In this document: positions 17,701-24,833 of the stretch, piece after piece
How positions within the stretch are numbered: position 1 is the stretch's first letter
Layout of the letters: each line of letters starts with the position of its first letter
DNA from: Verrucomicrobiaceae bacterium E54
GTDB taxonomy: Bacteria; Verrucomicrobiota; Verrucomicrobiia; Verrucomicrobiales; Akkermansiaceae
Assembly (NCBI GenBank): GCA_022548915.1
Contig: JAKZES010000047.1
Location: 1-40,669 of the forward strand
Length of the DNA stretch: 40,669 nucleotides
Direction of reading: 5' to 3'
Program-made: the position numbers and the translations under genes
Notes under the pieces: generated by a model
Databases searched by the model: none
The model's input: only the letters and a program-made list of their open reading frames with translations
Told to the model about the DNA's origin: nothing

Positions 17701-19825
17701 GTGCCCGAGAGTTCGCCAGATCTCCCAACCCGCTGAAGGACAACACAGTGACCGCCTGTCTCCTTTGTTCCGCCTCTACTCCCGCCAGCACCCGCTCAGA
17801 ACGATCGAGCAATCCGGCGAAGTCCTGGTCGGGCTCAAGTTCCTTGGTATTGAAAAACTCCCGATGCACCACCAAGCCGCTCCGCACCTCCACGACTTCG
17901 AAGCGGTAGAGTCCCAAGGAACGCCCTCGGAGCTGGCTGGTCACGATCAAGACGTCCGCCGCCAAGCGGTCACCCAGCGCACCCAGATCATGCCGGCCAT
18001 CGAGCCAGGGTGCTGCGATACGATTCTCGGTCAGCGTCTGTTCCACCATTTCACGATCCACCACCTCCCACCCATCGCGTCCGGATGCCAAAGCCGCCAA
18101 AGCGTCACCCGGCCCTGCCGAATCCGGTGACGAGACCACTGCAAGCACACGCCTTCCGGGCTCCGATGCAAGGCGTGCGGGTGGCGCAGACGTTCTCGGA
18201 AGTAGCAGCCGCAGGGCCTTATCAGAAACCGTTCCATCGGCCCGCTGCCCGGATTCCAGCTTCCACCGGGGAAGACGGACATCGGGAAACCGGCCCTTTA
18301 CAAGCGCGATGATTTCCTCATTTCCCGAGTGGAGAGCGAGGGACATGAGCCGATGCTGATAGACAGGACCCGCTGGCGCGGCACCGGGAAGAAACCGCCG
18401 CACCATCTCAAGCTGCCCCGACCATGCGGCGGCAGTCAGACCATCCCACGGAAACAGTCGACCACCGTCAAATCCGGCATATCCGGGCCAGGGGTCCTCT
18501 TTGTAGAAGAGCACTGGGGGAAAGCCGCGCCGCTCCATCGCCGCAACCACCGGCAACGCTTCCTCTCCTCCCATGCTTACGGCCCGGATCAGAGGCACCG
18601 CTCCCGGCATGGTCGGGAAATTCCGGTCGTTCATGGTGGTAAGTCCACACCCCCGGTCGATCAGAAACTCGGCAAGTTCCCAGTATCCCAAACTGACGGC
18701 ATCCGCGACTATGTATGGATTCGAGATTGCCTCTAGATCGAGCTCCGGAGCCTCTTCAAGCAGTCGCTTCAGAACCGGCAACGAACCGGCTCCAATAGCG
18801 GCGGCAGCGGGATGCTCGATCTGAGGTGCGGAAGCATAATTCGGCCCCGTACCGCTTCTTTTCAAGACCAAGGTGCGCGACAGCGGCACGGACGCCCCGT
18901 TTTCGAGCAGCTCCTCCACGATCTCCAGATCCGGTACCATCGCGGCCGCCGAAAGCGCAGACAACTTCTGCCCCGGGACGTCCGGAGCGGCACCCGCTTC
19001 AAGGAGGTGGCTCACCATTTCCCGGTCCCCGGAGGCACAGGCGTGGAACAGCGATGTCACACCATCTTCGTCAAGAGCATTGACCTCGGCTCCAAGGGCA
19101 AGTTCACGGCGCAATGTGATCCAGTCGGCCGTGCGCACCGCCCGGTGGAGTCGTGTGCCTTCCCGTCGCCTCCCTTTTCCTGCTTCACCGGCCTCATGTT
19201 CCCGAACCCCCACACCATCAATCCAGACACGGCCCGGCAGGTTCCGATAGGGATACGCTGCCACGAAGACCGGCAATTTGCCTCGATTGTCGGCCCAGGA
19301 AAACCCGAGCCGAGCGCGGACGAGCATCGCGGACTCGGTGGTCGTCCGAAAGCCCTCCGGCATCTCGAACCGGATGCTCGCCTGATACCCAAGTCTTTCA
19401 CCGATCACCGAACCAGGCCTTGTCATCCATGAATTTCCGCCCTCCTTGCCTCTCGCGGCAATCCCATCGAAAGTCTGCAAATCCGCCACGCTGCAGCCCA
19501 GTTGGACTGGTTGAAAATCGGCACCCGAACTCAGTCCCGGCTTATCTGCCCAGAAATACGCGAAAACCTCGTATCCGGTCTTTGGCTTGAGTCCGTCAAT
19601 CCACACGACCAGCGACGATGCGCTGCGGTCGAGATCATCCGCCAATTCCCACACACCTCCGTTGCCCTCGTCCGGCAGCCATTTCCAATGCGAGGACCCC
19701 TCCTCGACCGGAGAGCCGTCGGGCAGGCTCGTATTCTCCGGAGTGGCCGGGATGAATCGAAGCTCCGCGGCAAAGGCCGTGGAAAGGCCGGTGGCAACGA
19801 TCGCGGCAACGAGGGGTCGTGGCAT
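14741..19825 (-). CDS. Giant secreted ankyrin/CsgG-like-domain protein (paralogue B)
   Basis: Protein of 1694 residues from the ATG at 19823-19825, which begins a Sec signal peptide (MPRPLVAAIVATGLSTAFAA); the open frame upstream overlaps the CsgG-like gene and is not coding. It matches paralogue A in length and domain order: FIPATPENT at residues 24-32, ankyrin repeats from about 225 (GDREMVSHLLEAGAAPDVPG), two CsgG-like modules (VVDREMVEQTL with LGDRLAADVLIVTSQL; VTVLSFSGLGDLANSRALID), a helical stretch and a beta-rich C-terminus with GRKPELTPFDAFDRAP. Similarity to A is strongest at the N-terminus and drops towards the C-terminus. It starts 19 bases after the CsgG-like gene stop, so the two are almost certainly cotranscribed. 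By eye its base composition is less GC-rich than its neighbours. Molecular role unknown. Confidence 0.82.
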   Translation of the reverse strand: MPRPLVAAIVATGLSTAFAAELRFIPATPENTSLPDGSPVEEGSSHWKWLPDEGNGGVWELADDLDRSASSLVVWIDGLKPKTGYEVFAYFWADKPGLSSGADFQPVQLGCSVADLQTFDGIAARGKEGGNSWMTRPGSVIGERLGYQASIRFEMPEGFRTTTESAMLVRARLGFSWADNRGKLPVFVAAYPYRNLPGRVWIDGVGVREHEAGEAGKGRRREGTRLHRAVRTADWITLRRELALGAEVNALDEDGVTSLFHACASGDREMVSHLLEAGAAPDVPGQKLSALSAAAMVPDLEIVEELLENGASVPLSRTLVLKRSGTGPNYASAPQIEHPAAAAIGAGSLPVLKRLLEEAPELDLEAISNPYIVADAVSLGYWELAEFLIDRGCGLTTMNDRNFPTMPGAVPLIRAVSMGGEEALPVVAAMERRGFPPVLFYKEDPWPGYAGFDGGRLFPWDGLTAAAWSGQLEMVRRFLPGAAPAGPVYQHRLMSLALHSGNEEIIALVKGRFPDVRLPRWKLESGQRADGTVSDKALRLLLPRTSAPPARLASEPGRRVLAVVSSPDSAGPGDALAALASGRDGWEVVDREMVEQTLTENRIAAPWLDGRHDLGALGDRLAADVLIVTSQLRGRSLGLYRFEVVEVRSGLVVHREFFNTKELEPDQDFAGLLDRSERVLAGVEAEQRRQAVTVLSFSGLGDLANSRALIDELDAAVRRGIDATPGMISMDRSQTDRLIEEKSLGGDDSLWSAAHLLEGVVRPTDAGRIEVALRLESLTGEGKATHDVVVSGEAMMVADLALQAWNDLLVKLDATPDPRVGLEADPKDTRREAERLLREAEWLSNVMDVEPEGLIQKVEAAAALGASPEQVVPFQLELLADLAWPDRAIAPHADYLPISVHLADRFAAALPELRRLLHHAAYLFDRHGEDLLARRVRDRSLKGSLADDPFWKVIEKLSAVRAALASFDRLFGANVQRDVELFGRELDEFTAHYFKVAKPIVVKAHPPAYNHYKLDVLDKSVLLRNPALASGLVGMMHAGAPLPDAAATFEKALCRSGSGGYGEFGWLAPEKLLARKFLESLPQSDSPLVAVRTAEAGCVLARPADRSQALRGLMKARATALGRNEAKDLDIEFGTKLIKRHIPLLLFRSSMGILGTREPRHGGALIACVFHQPESAPDFLTRNAMYLHAIRSVAHVPAGSPRIRSVPPTRERTLDNYATIADSLVSAGAINDLHHLMEGAALFELLTGFELCRELGSKYSNLLDKSVADESSRNAVTPRLRVDLRGADGLPGIAWQPMVDSSNPEVLWILHYPYDKGLVNPGSLFRTENEPIDFREIESWPRHLEPWLVAVDCQKAELIRPVDLSSVPIPAGAKGSRTKGSVYLTQEFGQTKEEILVNVVRVDPSQEKDPLVAVRIRKRDGRVTALPAGFTISSHSYWRSGKVNPVTSIDGSFYFLGLQSSRFASSGRRGGCVIWRLDADGELAPLNVPGRKPELTPFDAFDRAPAAIVAQGNELFVYHKPEHCGYFDPENGTWRMLEFGDRKEAESHQSRIYQRLYQQIVMPIHVLRRADGKPPLNISYDSRVPGHLVIEGRGIKERVHVPVTLDLPQDYLDSAKFVVQQQDTGERSVLPFDGLVDDFFPVPLNQTAKHLVVALKYGRGLGYYSGGWSAKFLPFLWFVPKEELLDAVDKLTEP

Positions 19826-19844
19826 CGAGGCGATATGGTGGGAG

Positions 19845-20807
19845 CTACTCCTTCTCATCAGAAGCCGTGGTCCACGCCTTCCCGATGACCGGCGTCGCCA
19901 GCAGGCCGGTTTTCTGCAGGGCGCCCTTGGCGGACACGGCCTGGGTGAGATCGACATTGCCGGCGACGATGCGGTCGGTCTTGAGCACCTTGCCCTTGGC
20001 ATCCTTGACGGTGAACTCGAGCCGGGCGCGGGTGAACCACAGGTTGCCGCGACGCACGCCGGTCTCGGCGAAGGCCTCGCCGCGGACGACGAGGTCCGCA
20101 TCGGCTTCCGCCTCGACCACCTCCCAACCGGCCGCCTCCAGCGTGCGGCCGATCTCGGTCTGTGCGGCCGGGTCGGGCACGATGGCCTGGATGATCGTCT
20201 CGGGGATATGGACGTAAACCTTTCCGGTGTTCTGATCGATGAACATCTTCTTCACTTCCGCAAGCGTCCGTTCCTCGATCGATGCCCCGCCGCGGAGGTC
20301 GGCCGCCTTCTCGTTGAGGATCTTGGCCACGTCCGCGCCGAGTTTCTCAACCGCGCCTTCGACCGGCTTGCCGCGGTCGTAGGCGGCGGTGGCACCAAAG
20401 ACACGGCTGGTGCTGGCCGAGATGACCTTGGCGACGACGTGGATGCGGTCCTGCACGGCGAACACCCGCCCGCTGACCAGGACCTCGGCGCCGGTGAGCT
20501 GGCCGACCTTCGCGGCCTGAGCCGGGGTGACGGCACCGGAAAGCGTGAGCTCCTGCTCGCCGAGGATCTCGTTGAGCTCGGCCCGCTCGACGAGGATGGC
20601 CTCGGAGTGAACCGTGAGCTGAACCTGCAGCAGCGCGGCGACGGAAGCACCGACGCCGTCGAGTCCGTTGTTACCGTCGGCAAAATCGAGGACCGCGGCT
20701 GACAGGGGCTGGGCGACTTCTTCCTCGGCGGAAGAGGTCACTGGCAGGACAAACGCCGCGGCGATCGACATCGCGGCGGGGCGGAGAAATCTGTGGATGG
20801 CAATCAT
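19845..20807 (-). CDS. CsgG-like periplasmic/outer-membrane protein
   Basis: 320-residue exported protein with a signal peptide ending near SSAEEE (about residue 28). Residues about 36-165 form a CsgG-type domain: AAVLDFADGNNGLDGVG, then ILVERAELNEILGEQEL, then KVGQLTGAEVLVSGRVF, the usual order in curli-assembly CsgG and related proteins. A second domain of unknown family (about 185-305) ends in ALQKTGLLATPVIGKAW. Classic CsgG is a lipoprotein that forms an outer-membrane secretion channel; no lipobox cysteine is present here, so the same pore function cannot be assumed. The gene starts 6 bases after the preceding unknown gene and stops 19 bases before giant gene B. The shared CsgG-like modules in the giants suggest physical partnership (inference). 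Confidence 0.82.
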   Translation of the reverse strand: MIAIHRFLRPAAMSIAAAFVLPVTSSAEEEVAQPLSAAVLDFADGNNGLDGVGASVAALLQVQLTVHSEAILVERAELNEILGEQELTLSGAVTPAQAAKVGQLTGAEVLVSGRVFAVQDRIHVVAKVISASTSRVFGATAAYDRGKPVEGAVEKLGADVAKILNEKAADLRGGASIEERTLAEVKKMFIDQNTGKVYVHIPETIIQAIVPDPAAQTEIGRTLEAAGWEVVEAEADADLVVRGEAFAETGVRRGNLWFTRARLEFTVKDAKGKVLKTDRIVAGNVDLTQAVSAKGALQKTGLLATPVIGKAWTTASDEKE

Positions 20808-20813
20808 CTTCGT

Positions 20814-21533
20814 TCAGGGGTTGTAGGGAGGTTCGGTGAAAAGATCGAGCATACGGATCAGCCCCTCGTCGGTGGCCAGCGCCGCAGCGGAAATCCACCA
20901 GCGGGGGGCACGCACCTCGAGGTCCCCTGCGGCCGGACCCGGACGCCAGACGACGAGGTTCGGATGCCGTTCGTCCCAGACCACGCGGCGACGCGCGGCG
21001 TCGCCCTGGCGGGGAGTCATTTCCAGCGAAGCGGTCACACCCATATCACGGCCGGAAGACCCGCCGATCCGCAGGCCGTGATCGGTGAGCGCGCGGCGTT
21101 CGTCGGCCGTCAGTCCCACGGCATTCCAATCGACCTGGTTGCGCAGCATCCCGAGGGTGGCCTTCAGCCAGCTGGGATCGCGGGCCTCGATGTGGACGAC
21201 CCGCTCGGGTTCGCCACCGAAGCGGACCTCGTAGTGCGCGGGTCCGCGAGCGGCTGGCGGAGTCCATGTCCATGAGGCACCCTCTGCCTCGCCCCCCGCC
21301 AGCGGAACGCGGCGCGTGCCAGTGACCCTGTGGAGATGGACGACCGGCTTCCAATCGGCCGGCACTCCCTCGAACTGAAGACGAAGCGGCTCTTCTGCCA
21401 GCACGACGATCCGGGGCTGAGGCTCCGGCCATCCCGCCGGGAGATGCCGGCCGTCGGCATCAAAGCGGTGCACCTCATTTGCCGCCGCGCAGCACGCGAT
21501 GACGCCGAGAAAGCCTGGCATAAACCCATGCAT
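20814..21533 (-). CDS. Secreted protein of unknown family in sigma-led cluster
   Basis: 239-residue protein I do not recognise. It begins with a hydrophobic stretch (MPGFLGVIACCAAANE from residue 5), consistent with a signal peptide, so the mature protein is probably periplasmic. The first half (about 25-115) looks beta-rich, with alternating hydrophobic strands such as RIVVLAEEPLRLQFEG. The second half includes LKATLGMLRNQVDW and a C-terminal helical stretch ISAAALATDEGLIRMLDLF. The start codon overlaps the stop of the anti-sigma candidate by one base (TGATG at 21531-21535), implying translational coupling, and the CsgG-like gene follows after 6 bases. An alternative ATG lies four codons downstream. 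A sensor or accessory role for the sigma/anti-sigma pair is possible but not shown. Confidence 0.7.
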   Translation of the reverse strand: MHGFMPGFLGVIACCAAANEVHRFDADGRHLPAGWPEPQPRIVVLAEEPLRLQFEGVPADWKPVVHLHRVTGTRRVPLAGGEAEGASWTWTPPAARGPAHYEVRFGGEPERVVHIEARDPSWLKATLGMLRNQVDWNAVGLTADERRALTDHGLRIGGSSGRDMGVTASLEMTPRQGDAARRRVVWDERHPNLVVWRPGPAAGDLEVRAPRWWISAAALATDEGLIRMLDLFTEPPYNP

Positions 21534-22147
21534 CAGATCCGTCGTGTATTGATGAAAAGGCCCGGAGCCGGATGCTCGGGACTCCCAGCGGTCCCGTCAA
21601 ACTCCGGACTATCGACGATGATCGCTCCGCTCTCATCCGCGCGGACGGTCAGCCGGTGACTGCCGATCTCGAATGTCTGGCCGACGTAAGTGATCACCGT
21701 CTTGCAGCCCTTCTCCTCGCAAACCTCGACCACCACCGCCTGCTTAGGCCCGGAAAGCGGTTGATCGGCCAGATCGATCTCGAGTTCCGGTCCACCCGCG
21801 ACGATCGCCTTGACCTGCCGGGGAAACACCGCCGACACCTCGCGCAGGATCAGGGCATACTCGTCCTCGGGCTTCACCGTGGTGACCTTCGGCTCCGGAT
21901 CCGGCCGGTTGAACAGAACGAGAAAACCAACCACGCAGGCGGCCGCGGCCAGGGCCGGCCGCCAGCACCGCCGCCACGCCCCGCGACGGATGACCGCCAG
22001 CCGCTCCCCTGCGATCGCGGCGATGGCCACTTCGGTCTCCGCAGAGAGGCGGCATCGCTCGGAGGGCAGCGTGCGAAGCGCTTCCAACCATTCCGGGGGA
22101 AGGTTCTCCTCAGGCTGGCGATCCGGTTCTGACGGGTCGGCATTCAT
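21533..22147 (-). CDS. Single-pass membrane protein, candidate anti-sigma factor
   Basis: 204 residues from the ATG at 22145-22147, which overlaps the sigma-factor stop as ATGA and has a GGAAAGAG ribosome site just upstream; an ATG at 22162 is possible but lacks that spacing. The N-terminal cytoplasmic part (about 1-65) is helical and charged, one transmembrane segment follows (about 68-84, ALAAAACVVGFLVLF), and the remaining 120 residues would be periplasmic (including IVAGGPELEIDLADQPLSG and VVVEVCEEKGCKTVITYVG). This is the topology of anti-sigma factors coupled to ECF sigma genes. No zinc-binding HxxxCxxC motif is evident, so it is not a typical ZAS protein, and I cannot name its family. 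The assignment rests on topology and coupling. Confidence 0.68.
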   Translation of the reverse strand: MNADPSEPDRQPEENLPPEWLEALRTLPSERCRLSAETEVAIAAIAGERLAVIRRGAWRRCWRPALAAAACVVGFLVLFNRPDPEPKVTTVKPEDEYALILREVSAVFPRQVKAIVAGGPELEIDLADQPLSGPKQAVVVEVCEEKGCKTVITYVGQTFEIGSHRLTVRADESGAIIVDSPEFDGTAGSPEHPAPGLFINTRRI

Positions 22148-22788
22148 CGCGTCTCTTTCCATGAAGTGTCCTCCGTACCCGATTCGTTCACCGGCGCGGC
22201 GGGATTTTCGAGATCGTGGTCCGCACGAAGGGCCGCGAGTGCGTGGTGCAGGCGTGACTTGGCGGTGCCCAGCGGGATGCCGGTAAGCTCCGCGATCTCG
22301 GGCAGCGTCATGCCATCGACGAAGCGCAGCAGCAGCACCTCCCGATGATCGGGGCTCAGCCTGCCGATGATCCGGTGAAACTCGTGAAATTCGGAAGCCC
22401 TCGGGTCCGCTGCCGGCATCCGCTCGATCACGAGTGCCCCGGATTCCCCGCCGACGAAGCGGCGTTCCCGGCGCAGGGCACCGATCGAGAGGTTGCGGAT
22501 GGCCGGATAGAGAAAGGTCCGCAGCCGGCAGCGCAGTTCGAAGCCGGGAAACTTGCCGAGGAAGTAGCGAAAAACCTCCTGGGCAACATCCTGGGCGACA
22601 TGCTCGTCGCCGCTGATCCGCCACGCCATGCGGAGCACCCACTCACCATGGCGGTCGTAGAGGAGTTGGAAGGACCGCTCGTCACCCCCGTTGATCCCAT
22701 CGATCAAATCCTCGTCGGTGGGATCCGCAGGTGGGCGCGAATTCTTCTGGGGACCCTCCGGCTGGTCCCCGCCCTCGGTGCGGTTCAT
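22144..22788 (-). CDS. ECF-type RNA polymerase sigma factor
   Basis: 214-residue sigma-70 family protein of extracytoplasmic-function size. Region 2 spans about residues 40-100 (LYDRHGEWVLRMAWRISGDE, then DVAQEVFRYFL and FRTFLYP-like RTFLYPAIRNLSIGAL). Region 4 lies about 135-190 (RLSPDHREVLLLRFVDGMTL, EIAELTGIPLGTAKSRLHHA), the helix-turn-helix that reads the -35 element. The ATG start at 22786-22788 is preceded by AAGG at a usable distance. It heads a closely packed minus-strand series through the anti-sigma candidate, an unknown secreted protein, the CsgG-like gene and the giants, and probably directs transcription of that series. Target promoters cannot be defined from this window. Confidence 0.93.
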   Translation of the reverse strand: MNRTEGGDQPEGPQKNSRPPADPTDEDLIDGINGGDERSFQLLYDRHGEWVLRMAWRISGDEHVAQDVAQEVFRYFLGKFPGFELRCRLRTFLYPAIRNLSIGALRRERRFVGGESGALVIERMPAADPRASEFHEFHRIIGRLSPDHREVLLLRFVDGMTLPEIAELTGIPLGTAKSRLHHALAALRADHDLENPAAPVNESGTEDTSWKETR

Positions 22789-22987
22789 TCGCTGCCTTAA
22801 GTGGCGGGAAGCCCCGGATGGTTCAACAAAATTTCAACGAGTTGCCCGCTGCTGCAAGGTGGTCGGCAGGCCAGCGCCTGGCCATTCCAACAGGAAAACG
22901 GAGGCCCCTACCGGAGCCGCAATCTTTAAACTTTGCACTTAAAGGGACAGGCAATCTGTAAGAGACACGAAAAACGGAAGTCGATCC
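22789..22987 (-). promoter_or_regulatory. Upstream region of sigma-led cluster
   Basis: This stretch contains no gene and should hold the promoter of the 13-kb cluster. Two inverted repeats are visible: GGCCAG (22869-22874) with CTGGCC (22878-22883), and CTTTAA (22924-22929) with TTAAAG (22939-22944). I could not assign confident -35 and -10 elements. The boundary with the cysK relic is at about 22988. Confidence 0.35.
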
Positions 22988-23094
22988 GATCTCCGCCACC
23001 GGCAGCTGGCTGACCTCCACGCACACGCTCTCCGCTCTCGGCGAGGGACGTGGACAGGTAGCGCTCGGTCGACGAGCAGCCGACCGTGACGATG
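22988..23094 (-). pseudogene. Decayed 3' tail of a second cysK
   Basis: On the minus strand this segment reads [20 protein letters not shown] and then, after a frameshift, [11 protein letters not shown]. The intact cysK (24864-25823) ends [20 protein letters not shown] and then [16 protein letters not shown] similarity is evident along about 105 bases, including TAGCGCTCGGT, GACGAGCAGCCGA and CAGCTGGCTGACCT-like blocks. An insertion in the middle breaks the frame and the stop codon is lost. Only the last 35 or so codons are represented. Confidence 0.85.
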
Positions 23095-23168
23095 GATCAT
23101 TCACCGAACCGCTGCACGATGAAGTCGCAAACCAGGCCAAGACGACGAGCTCTCCGATTCCGGAAATG
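23091..23168 (+). pseudogene. Decayed C-terminal tail of a sulfatase gene
   Basis: The plus strand reads SFTEPLHDEVANQAKTTSSP then IPE, aligning without gaps to the end of the intact sulfatase at 8072-9427 (SFMGPLRDELAKQVKAMRYP then IPE). By eye roughly three quarters or more of the bases match over 78 positions, including identical TCTCCGATTCCGGAA/TATCCGATTCCGGAA ends. The stop codon is not preserved. It abuts the cysK relic at 23091-23094. From 23169 to 23314 I see no further gene or repeat, only the leader of the LRR gene. Confidence 0.7.
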
Positions 23169-23314
23169 GGCCGATCGGCCGGATGGAGGCCCGGATATGG
23201 TCACCCCATTGCTCAAGATCAAGGACCCTGGCTCGCGGGACCGACCCCGGCTCGGTGGTTGCAGAGAGAATTTCTCCACCGCAGGCGTAGTGATGGGAAG
23301 GCGATTCCACGATC

Positions 23315-24799
23315 TTGAGACACCTGCTTCCACTCCTGTTGACATTGCTGCTGATGGGATGCGGCGAGCGCGACGGGGCGGAGACCGGTGCTGAAGCCGA
23401 AGGGAATAGCGGCAGGAGCAAACCCGAATGGCAGACGAAAGAGCTGGAAAGGAAGATACGGGTTCGAGCCCTGATTCCGCAACTGGCTGACCCATCACCG
23501 GAACGCCGGCAGGCCGCACTTGCCGAGCTTCGGAATACCCTGATCCGGAAGCGGGATGTTCCGGAGTTGAACCAGGAAATCGATCGTCATGCCGATCCCG
23601 ATGATACCTCTTTGCTTTGGGACCTCGCCTTTCAACTGGAGTTCGAGTCGGAGTGGCGGCTTCCCGACAAGACGTGGACCACGGACGTCAAGGAATGCGA
23701 GAGCCGCTGGAGGGCCGAGTTCGAGGAGCTTGGATGCGACGCGGGTCTTTACGTTGGGCAGGATGGCCTCCGCCTTGCAGTCCCCATCACACCTGGAAAC
23801 GGGGCGGCGGTGATCGACCGGATTCTCCTTCTTGAACCGACGATCCTGAGTCTCCGGGGGTCGCTGGCCGACATGAGCTTCCTCGGCACCCTGGCGAGCC
23901 TCGAGACCCTCCATCTCGACAAGGCGACCGGGACGGAGTTGCCGCCGTTGAAGGACATGGCAAAGCTCGGCTCGCTGGATCTTCGGAGCACGGAGGTGAC
24001 CGACCTGACGCCCCTGGAAGGGATGCCGAGCCTGTTTTCCCTCGATCTCAAGCGCGCGAGAGGAGTCCGCGATCTCAAGCCTCTGGTCGGACTGCCCGAG
24101 CTCGGCTGGCTCGAGCTTCAGGGCACCGGCGTGACGGATCTGACGCCGCTTGCGAGCATGCCCGAACTGATGAGCCTCAATCTTCGGGATACCGATGTGA
24201 AGGACCTGACGCCCCTCGGGGGACTGGACCATCTGGAAAGGCTCAACCTGATGAACACTCCGGTGACGGAACTCACGCCGATCGACGGGTTGACCGGCAT
24301 GAAGTTTCTCGACCTGGCCGGAACCGGGGTTTCCGATCTGTCTCCGCTGAAAAGCATGCGGGAGTTATGGCTTCTGGACATTCGGCGCACCGAGGTCACG
24401 GACCTGTCACCCTTGAAAGGCCTGCCCAAGCTTCGGTGGCTGTACCTGCAGAACACCGGGGTCACGGACCTGTCGCCACTCGAAGGGTTGCCGAAGCTCT
24501 GGGAACTCAACCTCGCGAACACCAAGGTGGCGGACCTGACTCCCCTGGCAGGGCTGGACCACCTCGAAAGGCTCTACCTGACGAACACCCGGGTCACCGA
24601 CCTCACACCACTCGAGGGGCTGTCCAATCTGCAGTTTCTCCACCTGTCGGGAACCGGAGTTTCCGACCTGACGCCGCTGAAAGACCTGTCGGAGCTCTGG
24701 CAGTTGAACATTCGGGGCACCCTGGTGACGGATCTGACACCCCTCGAAGGAAATCCCTACCTCAAGGATCTTCGCCTCGAAGAGACGACCGCCGACTGA
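23315..24799 (+). CDS. Leucine-rich-repeat lipoprotein
   Basis: 494-residue surface lipoprotein. The start is a TTG at 23315, which immediately gives the type II signal peptide MRHLLPLLLTLLLMGC (lipidated Cys16); no in-frame ATG is better placed and GGGAAGG lies a little upstream. A polar helical segment (about 17-170) is followed by about 14 leucine-rich repeats of 22 residues with consensus LxxLxLxxTxVTDLTPLxGL, similar to internalin-type bacterial LRRs. These usually mediate protein binding. The repeats contain a recent higher-order duplication at 24101-24760. It faces cysK convergently with strong hairpins between them, and lies directly downstream of two gene-tail relics, suggesting it arrived or was rearranged into this spot. 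Partner unknown. Confidence 0.88.
   Translation: MRHLLPLLLTLLLMGCGERDGAETGAEAEGNSGRSKPEWQTKELERKIRVRALIPQLADPSPERRQAALAELRNTLIRKRDVPELNQEIDRHADPDDTSLLWDLAFQLEFESEWRLPDKTWTTDVKECESRWRAEFEELGCDAGLYVGQDGLRLAVPITPGNGAAVIDRILLLEPTILSLRGSLADMSFLGTLASLETLHLDKATGTELPPLKDMAKLGSLDLRSTEVTDLTPLEGMPSLFSLDLKRARGVRDLKPLVGLPELGWLELQGTGVTDLTPLASMPELMSLNLRDTDVKDLTPLGGLDHLERLNLMNTPVTELTPIDGLTGMKFLDLAGTGVSDLSPLKSMRELWLLDIRRTEVTDLSPLKGLPKLRWLYLQNTGVTDLSPLEGLPKLWELNLANTKVADLTPLAGLDHLERLYLTNTRVTDLTPLEGLSNLQFLHLSGTGVSDLTPLKDLSELWQLNIRGTLVTDLTPLEGNPYLKDLRLEETTAD
24101..24760 (+). repeat. 330-bp tandem duplication of five leucine-rich repeats
   Basis: Bases 24101-24430 and 24431-24760 encode the same five-repeat series in order: LGWLEL/LRWLYL, LMSLNL/LWELNL, LERLNL/LERLYL, MKFLDL/LQFLHL, LWLLDI/LWQLNI. 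Matching DNA such as CTGGACCA-CT-GAAAGGCT and GAACCGG-GTTTCCGA recurs exactly 330 bases apart. This period is five times the 66-bp single repeat, so the gene grew by block duplication. Confidence 0.85.
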
Positions 24800-24812
24800 T
24801 ATTCCGATTCGC

Positions 24813-24833
24813 CCCCACGGCTGAGCCGTGGGG
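24813..24833. terminator. Perfect hairpin between convergent LRR and cysK genes
   Basis: CCCCACGGC (24813-24821) pairs perfectly with GCCGTGGGG (24825-24833) over a TGA loop, 13 bases after the LRR stop. Its place between convergent genes suggests a bidirectional transcription end, though no U-tract follows on either side. Confidence 0.55.

Noticed and set aside
23930-24790. CRISPR-like periodic repeats
   Set aside because: The 66-base period is in frame, diverged and encodes leucine-rich repeats; there are no spacers or cas genes.
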